From Pardosa pseudoannulata (lineage: Eukaryota > Arthropoda > Arachnida > Araneae > Lycosidae), in assembly GCA_032207245.1 (NCBI GenBank), contig CM063509.1:55695502-55759501 (forward strand): a stretch of DNA of 64,000 nucleotides, in the 5' to 3' direction. Position numbers and translations under genes: made by a program. Below, piece by piece: positions 1 through 61,480 of this stretch (position 1 is its first letter; each line of letters begins with the position of its first letter). Below the pieces are notes generated by a model. The model searched no databases, had not been told where the DNA came from, and worked only from the letters and a program-made list of their open reading frames with translations.

Positions 1-101
1 TATTTTCCAGTTTTTAAATTTACATATAAATTCTAGGGTTGATAAATGTACTTCCTGTTGAACCGTTTATAATCATAGGAAAAATTATTAATCATGGCAA
101 T

Positions 102-936
102 CAGGGTTTGCATGATTTAAATCATTTGTTTTTTTTGAAAAAATCATTGATTTAAATAATTTTTTTTTTCACTTCTTTTAAAACCTATATTCGAAAGATA
201 GGAGAATTGAGAATCAGTCAGCACAGTAATACCAATAAGTAAATAAGTGTCAATAGATAGCATGTGCTTTCTAAGAATTTAGGGGTTGTTATCAGAAAGT
301 ATGTAGTAGGGGTAGTACAGTAATTGATTATGACTGGTGGAATTTATTTTATGTAATGGGAGGTAAAGAGTATTACAGAACTTGAAATCCAGTTTGTCTA
401 CCAAATAACAACAGCCATGGCATCATCTGCTAGAACAGAAAGACAGTTTTCTTCTTTTGGTATTGTTCATTCTTGCCTTCATAACCAATTAGGAGTGGTT
501 AAAGCATCAAAGCTAGTGTTTTTATTGAAACAATTAAATCCATAATCTGGTGCATAAAAGATATTGAAATAATTGTGATTTGTTTTTTTAAATAAATAGT
601 TTACATTAAAAGAATATTTAATTTTTTCTTTAAATTTACATCTTATTTAGTTTGCACTATCCAATTACAAAATAATGGAATGTATTTAGATTAAAATTTA
701 TATATTTAATTTTAGATAATCAGCGTGTAGCATATACTAGATAGATAAGATGTTACTTCTTGTAACAAACTATTCTATGTACGTTGCAAAAAGCATAAAA
801 ACAACGATTAAAATTAGTATTAGGAAAAAAATCAAAGAAATCTGATTTAAATAAAAAAAAATCTAATTTAAATCCAATAAATCTGATTCTTTTATTTAAA
901 AAAGAAAAAAAAAACATGATTTTTTTTCCAACCCTG
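102..936 (+). mobile_element. hAT transposon remnant with dimerisation segment
   Basis: Ends are CAGGGTT and AACCCTG, flanked by ATGGCAAT (94-101) and GTGGCAAT (937-944), a 7/8 match to an 8-bp target duplication typical of hAT elements. Inside, 390-545 reads as a hAT C-terminal dimerisation segment (AMASSARTERQFSSFGIVHS, then a stretch rich in L and K, then stop). The remainder is decayed and AT-rich. The transposase is only a tail fragment. Confidence 0.82.
390..545 (+). pseudogene. hAT transposase C-terminal fragment
   Basis: This is 51 residues plus a stop. It starts QFVYQITTAMASSARTERQF and includes SFGIVHSCLHNQLGVVKASK, the usual S-S-x-x-E-R-x-F-S and R/H-N-x-L motifs of hAT dimerisation domains. 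No start codon or catalytic core is attached. Confidence 0.75.
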
Positions 937-944
937 GTGGCAAT

Positions 945-1800
945 TATTTGTCATAGAGTAATGAGAAGCCTGTTGCAATCCACCAGGGTTCATCATTCTG
1001 CACACATTAAGCGGGTCCTTGCTTTGTGGTACTTTTTTTTCATTGTCTTTAGTCGGAAACCTTTTGCATGATTTCTCATATAAGCTGTGTTCATACTATC
1101 TGGAGCTACAGACTTCTTTTCTTGGAAGCTAACAGTATGGTGTTTCCATTTTGTAAAAGAATACCCATCTATTGGCTGATGAGCTAATGCTATACAGAAC
1201 GTTTACATGTCTATAAAGGGTCTTTGTAAGAGTTACGTCCGTCTCTGTCGGTGGTCGGTGCACTTTTCTTTTTTTGAACAATTGAAAATGGCAGTACTGT
1301 ACCAATAATGGTATTTTTAATGCACGGACAATTAGAGGTATCAAGTGTGCCGTTTTTGTCAACGCACCGACAGAGAAAAGAAATTGTGTTTTGTGGAACT
1401 GTGTTGGCTGGGTGCCAAAGGACATTTCGGCTACTCCAAGGACAAAGTTCAAAGAGGGAGGGTGTCGATCTCCCCTAAAACTGAGGTTTCCTGTTTGGAA
1501 AAGAAGAAACGGGAGGGGATGCCCTGCTGAACTTTTGAGATGAGCAGGTTGTCTAGAGTAATCTCCTCTCTGGACGACTTTACTTATACACTGTAATATT
1601 TCTTTAAATGCTTATTGTTAAATAAATGAACAGTTATTAAGTTTGAAATCTTCTACGGCTGATTATTTCGTCTGCATACCTGCTCCTTATAAGAGACCTA
1701 TGCGAAATCATATCCAGATGATTAGGGTATGACTTACAATCGGAATTAGAAACATTGCAAACCACTCGGCGAGTTTACAGTCTTGCTACATGTGTATTTC
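945..1800. other. Unassigned GC-richer block, possible retroelement LTR remnant
   Basis: From about 1000 to 1700 the base composition is richer in G and C than the surroundings. It contains short open frames on both strands (1129-1452 minus, 1345-1530 plus) that I do not recognise. An AATAAA at about 1620 with a T/A-rich lead resembles an LTR polyadenylation region, but no TG...CA pair with a target duplication could be fixed. Confidence 0.3.
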
Positions 1801-1826
1801 ATAAGATCATAATAACATACATCTTC

Positions 1827-1856
1827 CATAACATAACATAACATAACATAACATAA
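1827..1856. repeat. (AACAT)n microsatellite
   Basis: Six perfect or near-perfect copies of the 5-bp unit ACATA stand in tandem. They sit just before the motif cttcccaaggtccatgaaa, which recurs in similar form near 54710. Confidence 0.9.
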
Positions 1857-3296
1857 TCTTCCCAAGGTCCATGAAAGGGTTAATTCAGTTTAGTTATTTT
1901 GCTTTTCATACTTATTAAAATTAGCAAATTTATTTATAAATTTATAATTATAAATATTTTTAAAAAGCCAATTCACAGGCATATAAGTAACATTTTAAAA
2001 TTACAGCGAAATTTGTTTTAGCCTGATGGGTTTAGAAATGAACTTAGTTTAAATTACATCTTTAGGTAAGTATTTTTAATTTGGAAAGTAAGACAATTAT
2101 CATCTGAACTGGAAAAGGTATACTCATTCAGTTTGAAGGTTATTTGAATACTTTGTGCACATCTGTTTATTTTTATTTAATTTCTATTCAAGCTAGTAAA
2201 TATTTAATATCTAGGAAAAAATCAAACCTAAAGCAAAATTTTACTGCATTATATTAGCATTAAAAATAAAAAATCCGTCATTCTCAAATATGGTTAAATC
2301 CATTTTTATCTCTTCAAGATATTTGGGCAAGTAAACTAACACTCATGCACTGTTGCAGAACAGCCAATTTGCTATTTTCCATCAAAATCATAAAAACCTC
2401 GTGTTGTTCCTTTCAGAGTTATTCCATATGAAATCAACACAATTTTGGAACCAATTCTACCTATCTCCAATTTTGATTAAATTTGGTATCCAATTTTGAT
2501 TAATTTTGGTAATTTGGATAAGAAAATCCCTTAATCTTATCTTGAAATGATTACTGGTTTTAGAGTTATAAGGTGTTGCCAGATTTGTCCAAAAAATGTA
2601 CTATTAGCAAATCTTTAAATTACCCTTAGTGCTTGCTCACTTATAATTAAGCTAGAGATATGTGCAAGGTATTCTTTAAACCTTTTTTCATAGGCTTTCA
2701 TATGATATGCAATACATGATGATTTGAAATTGTTTTTTTTTTTAAAAGCTTAATTAGTTTTTAAAATTTTAAAAAATCTCAAAAGTTATTCATATTGTGT
2801 ATTAATTCTCAAAGTTCCATGGTGGGATCGTAATGTGATCACAAGCTACAAAGTTTTTTTTTTTTTTTGGTATATATATATTATTACAATAATGAAAATT
2901 CGAAACTTTGTTCCGTTCTTTCAATCTAAGTTCTTTTGAAGTTGTGTATGGTGACAGTAATATTTACAGTCCTTTATTATTATATAGTCCAGTAAATATT
3001 GCAGTTAATACACTAAATTTAAATGTAATTTGTAAAAATTTTATAACTAAGAAAAATCATTTGCTGTTTAGAAAAGTTACTTTGGATGAATCTAAACTTG
3101 TTAACTTGGGATTGGTTAAAAGGTTTTATAAAATCAAATGTACAAATTAAAATATAAAAGTTTAAAAATAAAAAAAGAAATCTTAAAGTTACTCATACTG
3201 TTTAGCACTAAAAGTTTTACCTTGGATTAATAATATGGCCACTTGTTATAAAGAGCTTTCAATTTTGAATGATGCAATAACATCAGCAGGCTTGCA

Positions 3297-3539
3297 ATTC
3301 CGCCACTTTTCTCACCTTTAGTCACTTTTTTTACAAAATTTTTTACTTTTTGTATTTGATGTAAAATCATGTCTTGCATGGTGTTTGATTAGAGTTAAAA
3401 AAAAGAAAATCTGTTAATAATAGCATCTGTAATAAAAGAGAAAAAAAATCGCTTTTCTTTTTTTTTTAATGTTTAGTCACTTTGTATTATTTGTCACTTT
3501 TCTCACCTTTTTGAAAGTACCCCAGCAGTTGCAAGCCTG
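3297..3539. mobile_element. CAGGCTTGCAA MITE, short copy
   Basis: The 243-bp element begins CAGGCTTGCAATTCCG and ends GTTGCAAGCCTG, an 11-bp inverted terminal repeat. It is flanked by CATCAG on both sides (3291-3296, 3540-3545). TIRs starting CAGG with 6-bp duplications fit a non-autonomous hAT-type element. It has no coding capacity. Confidence 0.88.
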
Positions 3540-4489
3540 CATCAGGAAAAAAATAAGAAGCAAGTATTAACGTGTTTGAACTTGCTATGATATGTTGGGT
3601 CATGTTTGAGCATGTCGTTGGGACATGTGTCAAGCACACTGCTCCCCTGCTGTGTTGTACATGTAGCAGCATTTGAGTGTATTTTACTCTGTGTTCATAT
3701 TTGAAGTCAAGTGTTAGAACCCTATGTTTTGAGCATTAATTAACCATTTTATGTTTTTCTATCTTTAAAAAAATTTTTTAAGAAAATTTTTAATTAAATA
3801 TTTTTGCATTTGAAACATTGAACAATACCTTGAAGGATACCATTAAGGATAATTTTATAATAGAAAATTCAACTCTACTGTGTTCCATGTAAAATTTTGA
3901 GTTTTAATTATTTTAAAACACATAGAATTCTTGAGATGGAGAAGAGTGACAGATATTTAATATTACATTGTTGGAACCCATTTAAAAAGACCAATTACAC
4001 CTATGATGCTAAGAACTATTTTAGAATGGATGTGTGAATTATTTTCTGAAATTCCAAAAGTTGCAAAAATAGGGGAAACTGGGGTAAAATGGTCCGCTTT
4101 TGGGAATTTTGAGTATATACTCTCAAACGAATGATTTTTTTTAAATTAAAAATATATATGCATATTCCTATAAATTAGGCTTATAGTACTGTCCATTCAA
4201 AACCAATTATTATAATTACTTTTTTATTATAATTTTTTTAATAGCAAGTGATAAAGTAGACCATTTTACCTCAACCCCGGGGTAAAATGGTCCATGGTAC
4301 GGGGTAAGATGGACCGAAAAAAAGTTCTAAAGTTAAATGTAGTACATTATGTAATAGTGCAAAAAATAAAATGTATTATATTTATTTTTTATAGCTTCAA
4401 TCTGTATATATAAAGCATAATATTAGCGATTATTGAAGTTAATGAATGATACACCAAAAGATTTGTTTGTTACTGAAAGTCTGCTATTT

Positions 4490-5331
4490 CTTGAGAGCAG
4501 TAAGGTCTGGGAGACTCATCACAATATCTTGAACATTTCCGAGCGATTCATCAACATTGTCAGAGAAAATGAACACATTTTGATTTAGTTTTTGCCTTAT
4601 AAATTTCACAAGAACGTAATCTTCATCATTTTTTCCTGTTATTAAACCAACAAAATGAACCACTTTTTTGTCAAAAATTTAACCAAAACATACTTGCCAA
4701 CTTTTAATTCATAATCAGAATTAGCATCATGCTGTGAATAGCTTTCTTTATCACTGTGTTGTGTATCACTATAAACAGACATATTTTCTGAATCACTGGA
4801 ACTTTATGATCCACATAAATTTTCTTTATTTGCTTTATAATGCACAGTTTTATCAATTTTCTGCATAGTTAAGACTAAAATTTTTTCTTAATTCTTCCTA
4901 GCTTTAACTAAAGCAGCATTTTTCTGTTTTAATTTTTTTTCTTCCTTCTCTTTCACATTTTTTTCAATCATCATTTTCACTGCTGTATCAGTTAGAATTT
5001 TTGATGCACCCTTCTTTCATTTGTTTGCGGTCTTGTGCATGTTAGATTTTGCCAAGGGGCGTAATTCAAAAGGTGATATTGTTTTCAACTGAGGATTTTT
5101 ACTTTGTACTGATTGTGATGTATTTGGTTGCTGATCATCTATGCTTACACTTGATTGTTGATCACCTGTGCTTGGTTGACGATCAGCTGTACTTGATAAT
5201 TCAAAATCTGGTGACGGTTGATCAGTTACATATGATGAGAGATATTCTATATTCTCAAAGACGTTTTCATAGAATGGCCATATATCTGTTACTTTAAATT
5301 CTAATTGCATGTTTTTTAAAGTATCACACAT
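4490..5331 (-). pseudogene. pogo/Tigger-type transposase C-terminal remnant, unit 1
   Basis: Read on the minus strand from 5331, the frame encodes MCDTLKNMQLEFKVTDIWPF followed by an acidic, Gln/Ser-rich tail (to 5017). Further frames down to about 4490 match the SDSENMSVYSDTQ segment of unit 2. F-x-x-x-x-I-W-P-F is the common end of the DDE domain in Tigger-type transposases. Stops and frameshifts break the copy. Confidence 0.65.
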
Positions 5332-5483
5332 AAAATCAACTTAGAAAAGCATATGGGATACAGAAATAAAAAAAAAGGCACAACTTGAAGGATGCCGTTA
5401 ATGATAAATTTATAATAGAAAATTCAACTCTACTGTGTTCGATGTAAAGTTTTGAGTTTTAATTATTTTAAAACACATAGAAT

Positions 5484-5640
5484 TCTTGAGATGGAGAAAG
5501 GTGACAGATATTTAATATTACATTGTTGGAACCCATTTATAAAGGCCAATTACACCTATGATAAAAAGATATTAAGATCTATTTCAGAATGGATGTGTGA
5601 ATTATTTTCTGAAGTTCCAAAAGTTGCTAAAGTAGGGTAA
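5484..5640 (+). other. Exon-like open segment in the duplicated flank
   Basis: After a plausible acceptor (cacatag) the frame encodes ILEMEKGDRYLILHCWNPF, then SISEWMCELFSEVPKVAK, and stops just before the transposon end. The homologous segment in unit 1 (about 3926-4080) is frameshifted. I do not recognise the protein. It could be an old captured exon, part of the transposon, or chance. Confidence 0.3.
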
Positions 5641-6004
5641 ACTAGGGTAAAATGGTCTGCTTTTGGGAATTTTGAGTATATACTCTCAAACTGATTTTTT
5701 TTAATCTGAAAATATATATGCATATTACCTATATATTAGGCTTTATAGTACACTCAGTCAAAAACAATTATTATTACTTTTTTATTATAATTTTTTTAAT
5801 AGCAAGTGACAAAGTGGACCATTTTACCCCGGAGTAAAATGGACCACAAAAAATTTCTAAAGATAACTTAAATGTAGTACATTATTTAATAGTTCAAAAA
5901 ATAAAATGTATTATATTTATTTTCTATAGCTTCAATCTGTACATATAAAGCATAATATTAGCGAATATTGAAGTTAATGAATGATACACCAAAAGATTTG
6001 TTTG

Positions 6005-6865
6005 TTACTGAAAGTCTGCTATTTTCTTGAGAAGCAGTAGGGGACTCATCACAATATCTTGAACATTTCTGAGAGATTCATCAATATTGTCAGGGAAAAT
6101 GAACACATTTTGATTTAGTTTTTGCCTTATAAATTTCACAAGAACGTAATCTTCATCATTTTCCCCTGTTATTAAACCAACAAAATGAACCACTGTCTTT
6201 TTTGTCAAAATTTTAACCAAAACATACTTGCCAACTTTTAATTCATTGTCAAAATTAGCATCATGCTGTGAATTGCTTTCGTTATCACTGTGTTGTGTAT
6301 CACTATAAACAGACATATTTTCCGAATCACTCAAACTTTATGATCCACATAAATTTTCTTTATTTGCTTTATAATGCACAGTTTTATCATTTTTCTGCAT
6401 AGTTAAGACTAACATTTTTTCTTAATTCTTCCTAGCTTTAACTAAAGCAGCATTTTTCTGTTTTAATTTTTTTTCTTCCTTCTCTTTCACATTTTTTTGC
6501 AATCATCGGTTTCACTGCTGTATCAGTTAGAATTTTTGATGCACCTTCTTTCGTTTGTTTGCTGTCTTGTGCATGCTAGATTTTGCCAAGTGGCGTAATT
6601 CAAAAGGTGATATTGTTATCAACTGATGATTTTTACTTTGTACTGATTGTGATGTATTTGGTTGCTGATCATCTATGTTTACGCTTGATTGTTGATCACC
6701 TGTGCTTGGTTGACGATCAGCTGTACTTGGTAATTCAAAATCTGGTGACAGTTGATCAGTTACATATGATGAGAGATATTCGATATTCTCAAAGACATTT
6801 TCATAGAATGGCCATATATCTGTTACTTTAAATCCTAATTGCATGTTTTTTAAAGTATCACACAT
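6005..6865 (-). pseudogene. pogo/Tigger-type transposase C-terminal remnant, unit 2
   Basis: On the minus strand, 6865-6527 encodes MCDTLKNMQLGFKVTDIWPF and a Gln/Ser-rich tail ending in a basic stretch. 6334-6005 encodes MSDSENMSVYSDTQHSDNES, then VGKYVLVKILTKKTVVHFVG and GENDEDYVLVKFIRQKLNQN, a C-terminal accessory domain seen after many arthropod Tigger transposases. The two pieces are joined by a Lys-rich stretch with stops. The catalytic core is missing. Confidence 0.68.
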
Positions 6866-7090
6866 AAAATCAACTTAAAAAAGCATATGGGATACAGAAA
6901 TAAAAAAACACAACTTGGAAAATGGACCATGGTCCATTTTACAACAATGTTTATAAACAATATAAAATAAAACTTCAGAGAGACTAAGTTGCATGTTTTT
7001 AATTTCACTTGGTCTTAAACTTCCAATTCTGTTAGAATTTTATGTATTGTTCTTTATTAAAAATATTTCAAGGGAATGTTTTCTTATCAG

Positions 7091-57567
<50,477 letters not shown>

Positions 57568-58113
57568 AAGGGAATGGAGAAGGTTGCTAAACTATGCTAA
57601 CAGTACAAAAATAAATGTTTTACTAATTTTACAAAGTAGAGCAGCTGATTTTTATATTTCACAACAATACTTTCCTTCTTTTGTGTGATATTAACTGAAA
57701 TGTATAAAGTTAAATTTGCACTGCAAAAGTGTGTTCCATTAAGGCCTTAAAATAAATATTGCATTATTTTATTCTTTGTCTTGATATTTATTTGGAAAAC
57801 ATTTGTACCTCCTGAATGTATAAAGAAAGTATCCTTATAAAATTTAACATCAAAATTGTAAAGAATATCAATAATTATAAATACCCATTCAGGATGCAGT
57901 AAATTTTGCTACTATCAATATTTTTTATTTTTTGGAAGGTTCATTTTTAACACAGGCATACAATCTCATTTCATTTTTCTACTTTGTGTTTCTAAATTAT
58001 ATTAACATAAATTGACTGACAGAGACACACACATTCTCTCTCACATAATTCAAAAGGAGGGAGGATACTATTGATGGATGCATATTTAGGTTGTTACCAT
58101 GGAACTCATACTC
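57568..58113. other. PARP1 3' flank
   Basis: Contains the candidate poly(A) signals and otherwise AT-rich DNA with no supported feature. Confidence 0.5.
57610..57756 (+). promoter_or_regulatory. Candidate PARP1 poly(A) signals
   Basis: AATAAA occurs at 57610-57615 and again at 57751-57756, about 43 and 184 bases after the stop codon. Either would give a short 3' UTR. In DNA this AT-rich chance matches are expected, so the choice is uncertain. Confidence 0.4.
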
Positions 58114-59148
58114 TTAACCCTTTCGTGCCTACTGTCACAAATACGTGCCAGCAAGAAACGCACTCACTTCCCGGCCAACACACTGGCGTGCCAGAGTGTT
58201 TTCTCGTCCACCCCCGATTGTCACATATGTGTGCCAGTGTTGAAGAACATTTTTAAAACTATAAGTTTTGACACAAGATGGCATTGTATGTCCATATGGA
58301 TTTAGATACATGTAGATTTGACCTTGTACTAAATAGGAGAGTAGTATGATACACATATAAGTGGTTTTTGATTATATAAACATGAGGGAAAAGGAATGTT
58401 TCCAATGGACATGTTTTATGACGGCTCTTTAAATTCCCACGTGGTGTTTATGTCAGCAGGGAAGTTTTATTTTTGCTAAAGCGTTGTGTATTTTGGTTTT
58501 TAGTACAGAATTAGATCTGACAGATTTACGAAGCGTCGAAAGTGTTTAACTGAGCTTGAAATAGCTGAAATGACGCAAAATATTTCAGATTTTGATTCTG
58601 AAATATTTTAGGGTAGTAGTAATAGTGACATTTTAATATATTCTGTTTGCTCATAATGGATCTAGGGATTCTAATGATGAGGAAGACGATGGTGACAAAG
58701 ATCATGATGATGCTTCGTTTTTTCACATTCCAGGAAAAATCCTCCAAAACGGTAAATGAGTTACTAAGAATTCAAGGACTGTACCGTAGGATTGTGTGTA
58801 GATCCCTGTTTTTAAAATTTTTCATACAAGAAAATCATTTTAAATAACATAGTATTCAGTTTCGTAATGTTAAAAGTCATTAAATAGTAAGTAAAGAATG
58901 AAAAAAAAGGTGTGAAATATATATTTAAATAAGAAATAGCCTACGTAAATAAAGTATCTATAAATATATAAATCCCATTCCATTTAAATACTTAAGCAGC
59001 ATTATTAAATAACGCGTTGCTACTTTGTTAATTTAATGAATTTAGGCTTAATAAATAAAACTCTCTGTCCCACGATACTCACCCGCGAAAGTGACTGCCG
59101 GCCTCAGAGAAAAGCACACGTTTGCGCTTCCCGCCGCGAAAGGGTTAA
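58114..59148. mobile_element. piggyBac-like element, copy 2 (decayed)
   Basis: TTAA at 58114-58117 and 59145-59148 enclose CCCTTTCGTG and CGCGAAAGGG ends. It is about 90% alike to 20823-21920, including the acidic broken frame near 58530-58760. Same orientation as copy 1. Confidence 0.82.
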
Positions 59149-59660
59149 CAGACCTGCCAACTACTCCGGAGAAATGAGAAAAATGAATAACTCTGGAAAC
59201 TCAGAATACTCCAAAAAGGAACAAAACGTTTGAATACCTAAAAAATTACAATTCTGCAATCAAAGTTTCAAAATCATTTCAAAGTTTTCTCAAAAATAAT
59301 GCTGAATATTACTCTTTACACACAGTAATGCTGCATGTTAAACTGTTTTCAGTACTGTGCAGAAAAACCAAACTGAATTTAGGTCAAATAAGAGTAGACA
59401 AATTTTAGAATCCCTGATGATAGAAAAATGGAAATATTTAATATTTACTGTTCTGAAAAATAAGTTCTTAAAGCTAAAAAAGCTACTGATATATTTTAAA
59501 TGCATAAATTTTGCAACTTACTACTGTGTAAATATTTCAAGTTTAATTATAATTTAGAAACCAATAAGATATGTACTTACGTATAATCTGTAACTAGCAT
59601 GCTAAAATTTCAAACCACACTGTTGCTCCTAACACAAGTGCCTGAAGGTTGGCATGTCTG
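59149..59660. mobile_element. CAGACATGCC MITE, copy 4
   Basis: CAGACCTGCCAACTACTCC start and GGTTGGCATGTCTG end. It directly abuts the right TTAA of the piggyBac-like copy. The right flank is CCTTAA. Confidence 0.82.
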
Positions 59661-61045
59661 CCTTAATATCAATCTTGCTATAACAAGAGAAATTGACTGC
59701 CAAATAAATATTTTTTAATCCATGTTATTGGTGACATTTTTATACAAGAGTATATGAGAAATTCAAGAATACTTTATTTTTTAATCCTCCAACCTGATAT
59801 TTTCAAGTATAAAACTGATTAAATTTAATTAACTTTTACAAGCAAATAAATGAGACAGTTCATGAGCAATTACATTTTAATAAATAAAGAGTTACATTAC
59901 AATGGTACTTATATTAGAAATGAAAGAAGAAAAAAATGCATCTATATATACTTTTAACAGCATCAGTTAAGAAGAATGAGCAGAAATGTATAGTATATGT
60001 ATATATATATATATATCAGAATATCTAAAAGTTCTAAATCTGTATGAAAATGTAAAGTATAGTATTATATATATATATGTTTTCCAAATGAACTAGTGAT
60101 ATTAACTGTGTTTTATATGTCAGCATTTCATACTATCAATATAAAAAATGAACCCCACCATTTTATGCACAAAACATTTCAAAACATGAACCACACTGCA
60201 AAATAATTTGATGACAACTGAAAAATAAGAATTTAAAAAAGGAAAAAAAAATCTTTATCACTGAAATATGTTTCTGAGCAAGGTCTGCACTTGTTTTTAA
60301 ATGCTTTGTGCATTAGAAAATGATGGAAAACATACATTAATAAATTGAATTATTAGTCATGAATTTCTCAGCTATAAATTACAAAATTCTAAATATCTGC
60401 AACAAGTAATATCATAAATGACACAAGCAGTGAAACACAAACGGGGAAAAAAAGCATATTTGTAACAAGAATATTTTATAATTTTTCGGAAGTCAAAAAA
60501 TAGTATATTTTGTGAAACTTTCCATGTGGTAGTACAGAGAAAATGAATCGAGTATTCATATATTATTTAACATCTTGGACAGCAAATAGAAACCTATTTG
60601 ATTCTTGAACACTTAAAAAAAAAAGTCAGTTATTGAGAATTTAAATATTAGTTATGCGTTTCGGTCAATACAATAGATTTAGATGGCAAATAAATAAAGA
60701 ACATAATTTTTTAAAGAAGAATCAATTTATTCCTATATCAGTATCAGAATATAGGATAAACTTGATAGGGAATTTGCTTATTACATCATGATTTATTCTA
60801 TTAATTTTAAATTGCAATAGTCAGGATGTTGCTCCTTAAATATATTTTGTTAGATTTGAAACTGGTATCTAAACAGTATTTTTAATAATTGTTCATATAC
60901 TAGTAGTTGACAGTTTAATGAATATTTTTAATAGAAAGAAAATAGTTCCATTTTATGCATTTTTGATTCATTTAAGAAAAATATTAAATTAATCTTAATT
61001 TCAATGAGAAGATGCATCTTTAAAAAATGAGATATAAAATAATAT
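59661..61045. other. Intergenic AT-rich DNA
   Basis: Short TA runs near 60000 and 60070; no coding, RNA or transposon feature supported. Confidence 0.55.
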
Positions 61046-61480
61046 TTAACCCTTTAAAACCCATAATGCCAGGGTTGACAAAAACTACCTGGGGTGTCAA
61101 ATTAGTGCCCTGCAGGTCATATGCAGATGTATAAACAACACCAATTAGTAATGAATTTTGTTTTGTTATGTTTTATAAGGTTATGAACTATTTGTAATAA
61201 AGCCAAAAATTTTTCAAAACTTTTTTAGTTCAGCTCCTTGTTTTATTTTCAATGGACTATCTGGTCCTTAATCTAAAATGAGTTTGACACACTTGGCCTA
61301 AACTGTTAGACAAAGTAAATTTTCAACCTTTTCTAAAAGGCAGACTCAATGGATTATTTATCATAATAACCTCAATATGCAGTCAGAAATACAAAACTTG
61401 TACCCAGTAGAAGTATCTTCTGATAAAAGGGGAAAAGATTTGAAAATTTTGGTTATCTGGCTGGGATTCAAAAGGGTTAA
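61046..61480. mobile_element. TTAA MITE, 435 bp
   Basis: TTAACCCTTTAAAACCC at the left and TTCAAAAGGGTTAA at the right; TTAA at both ends. The interior differs from the 49000 and 50670 copies, so it is a separate family. Confidence 0.7.

Larger units (their letters stand above)
3829..6938. repeat. Tandem duplication, two units of about 1.55 kb
   Basis: Unit 1 starts CTTGAAGG at 3829 and unit 2 at 5384, so the period is 1555 bp. Each unit has about 250 bp of non-transposon flank followed by a pogo/Tigger-like remnant on the minus strand. Unit 2 keeps the far transposon end, with a GGACCATGGTCC palindrome at about 6923; unit 1 stops short of it. Divergence is modest, a few per cent plus small indels. 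Confidence 0.85.

Noticed and set aside
2908..3150. 80-residue open frame upstream of PARP1
   Set aside because: AT-rich, no zinc-finger residues, no splice support and no recognisable motif.
7042..7090. Extension of the first PARP1 exon upstream to the ATG at 7042
   Set aside because: The added residues are unlike PARP1 and include a likely branch and pyrimidine tract; ttatcag at 7090 is a good acceptor.
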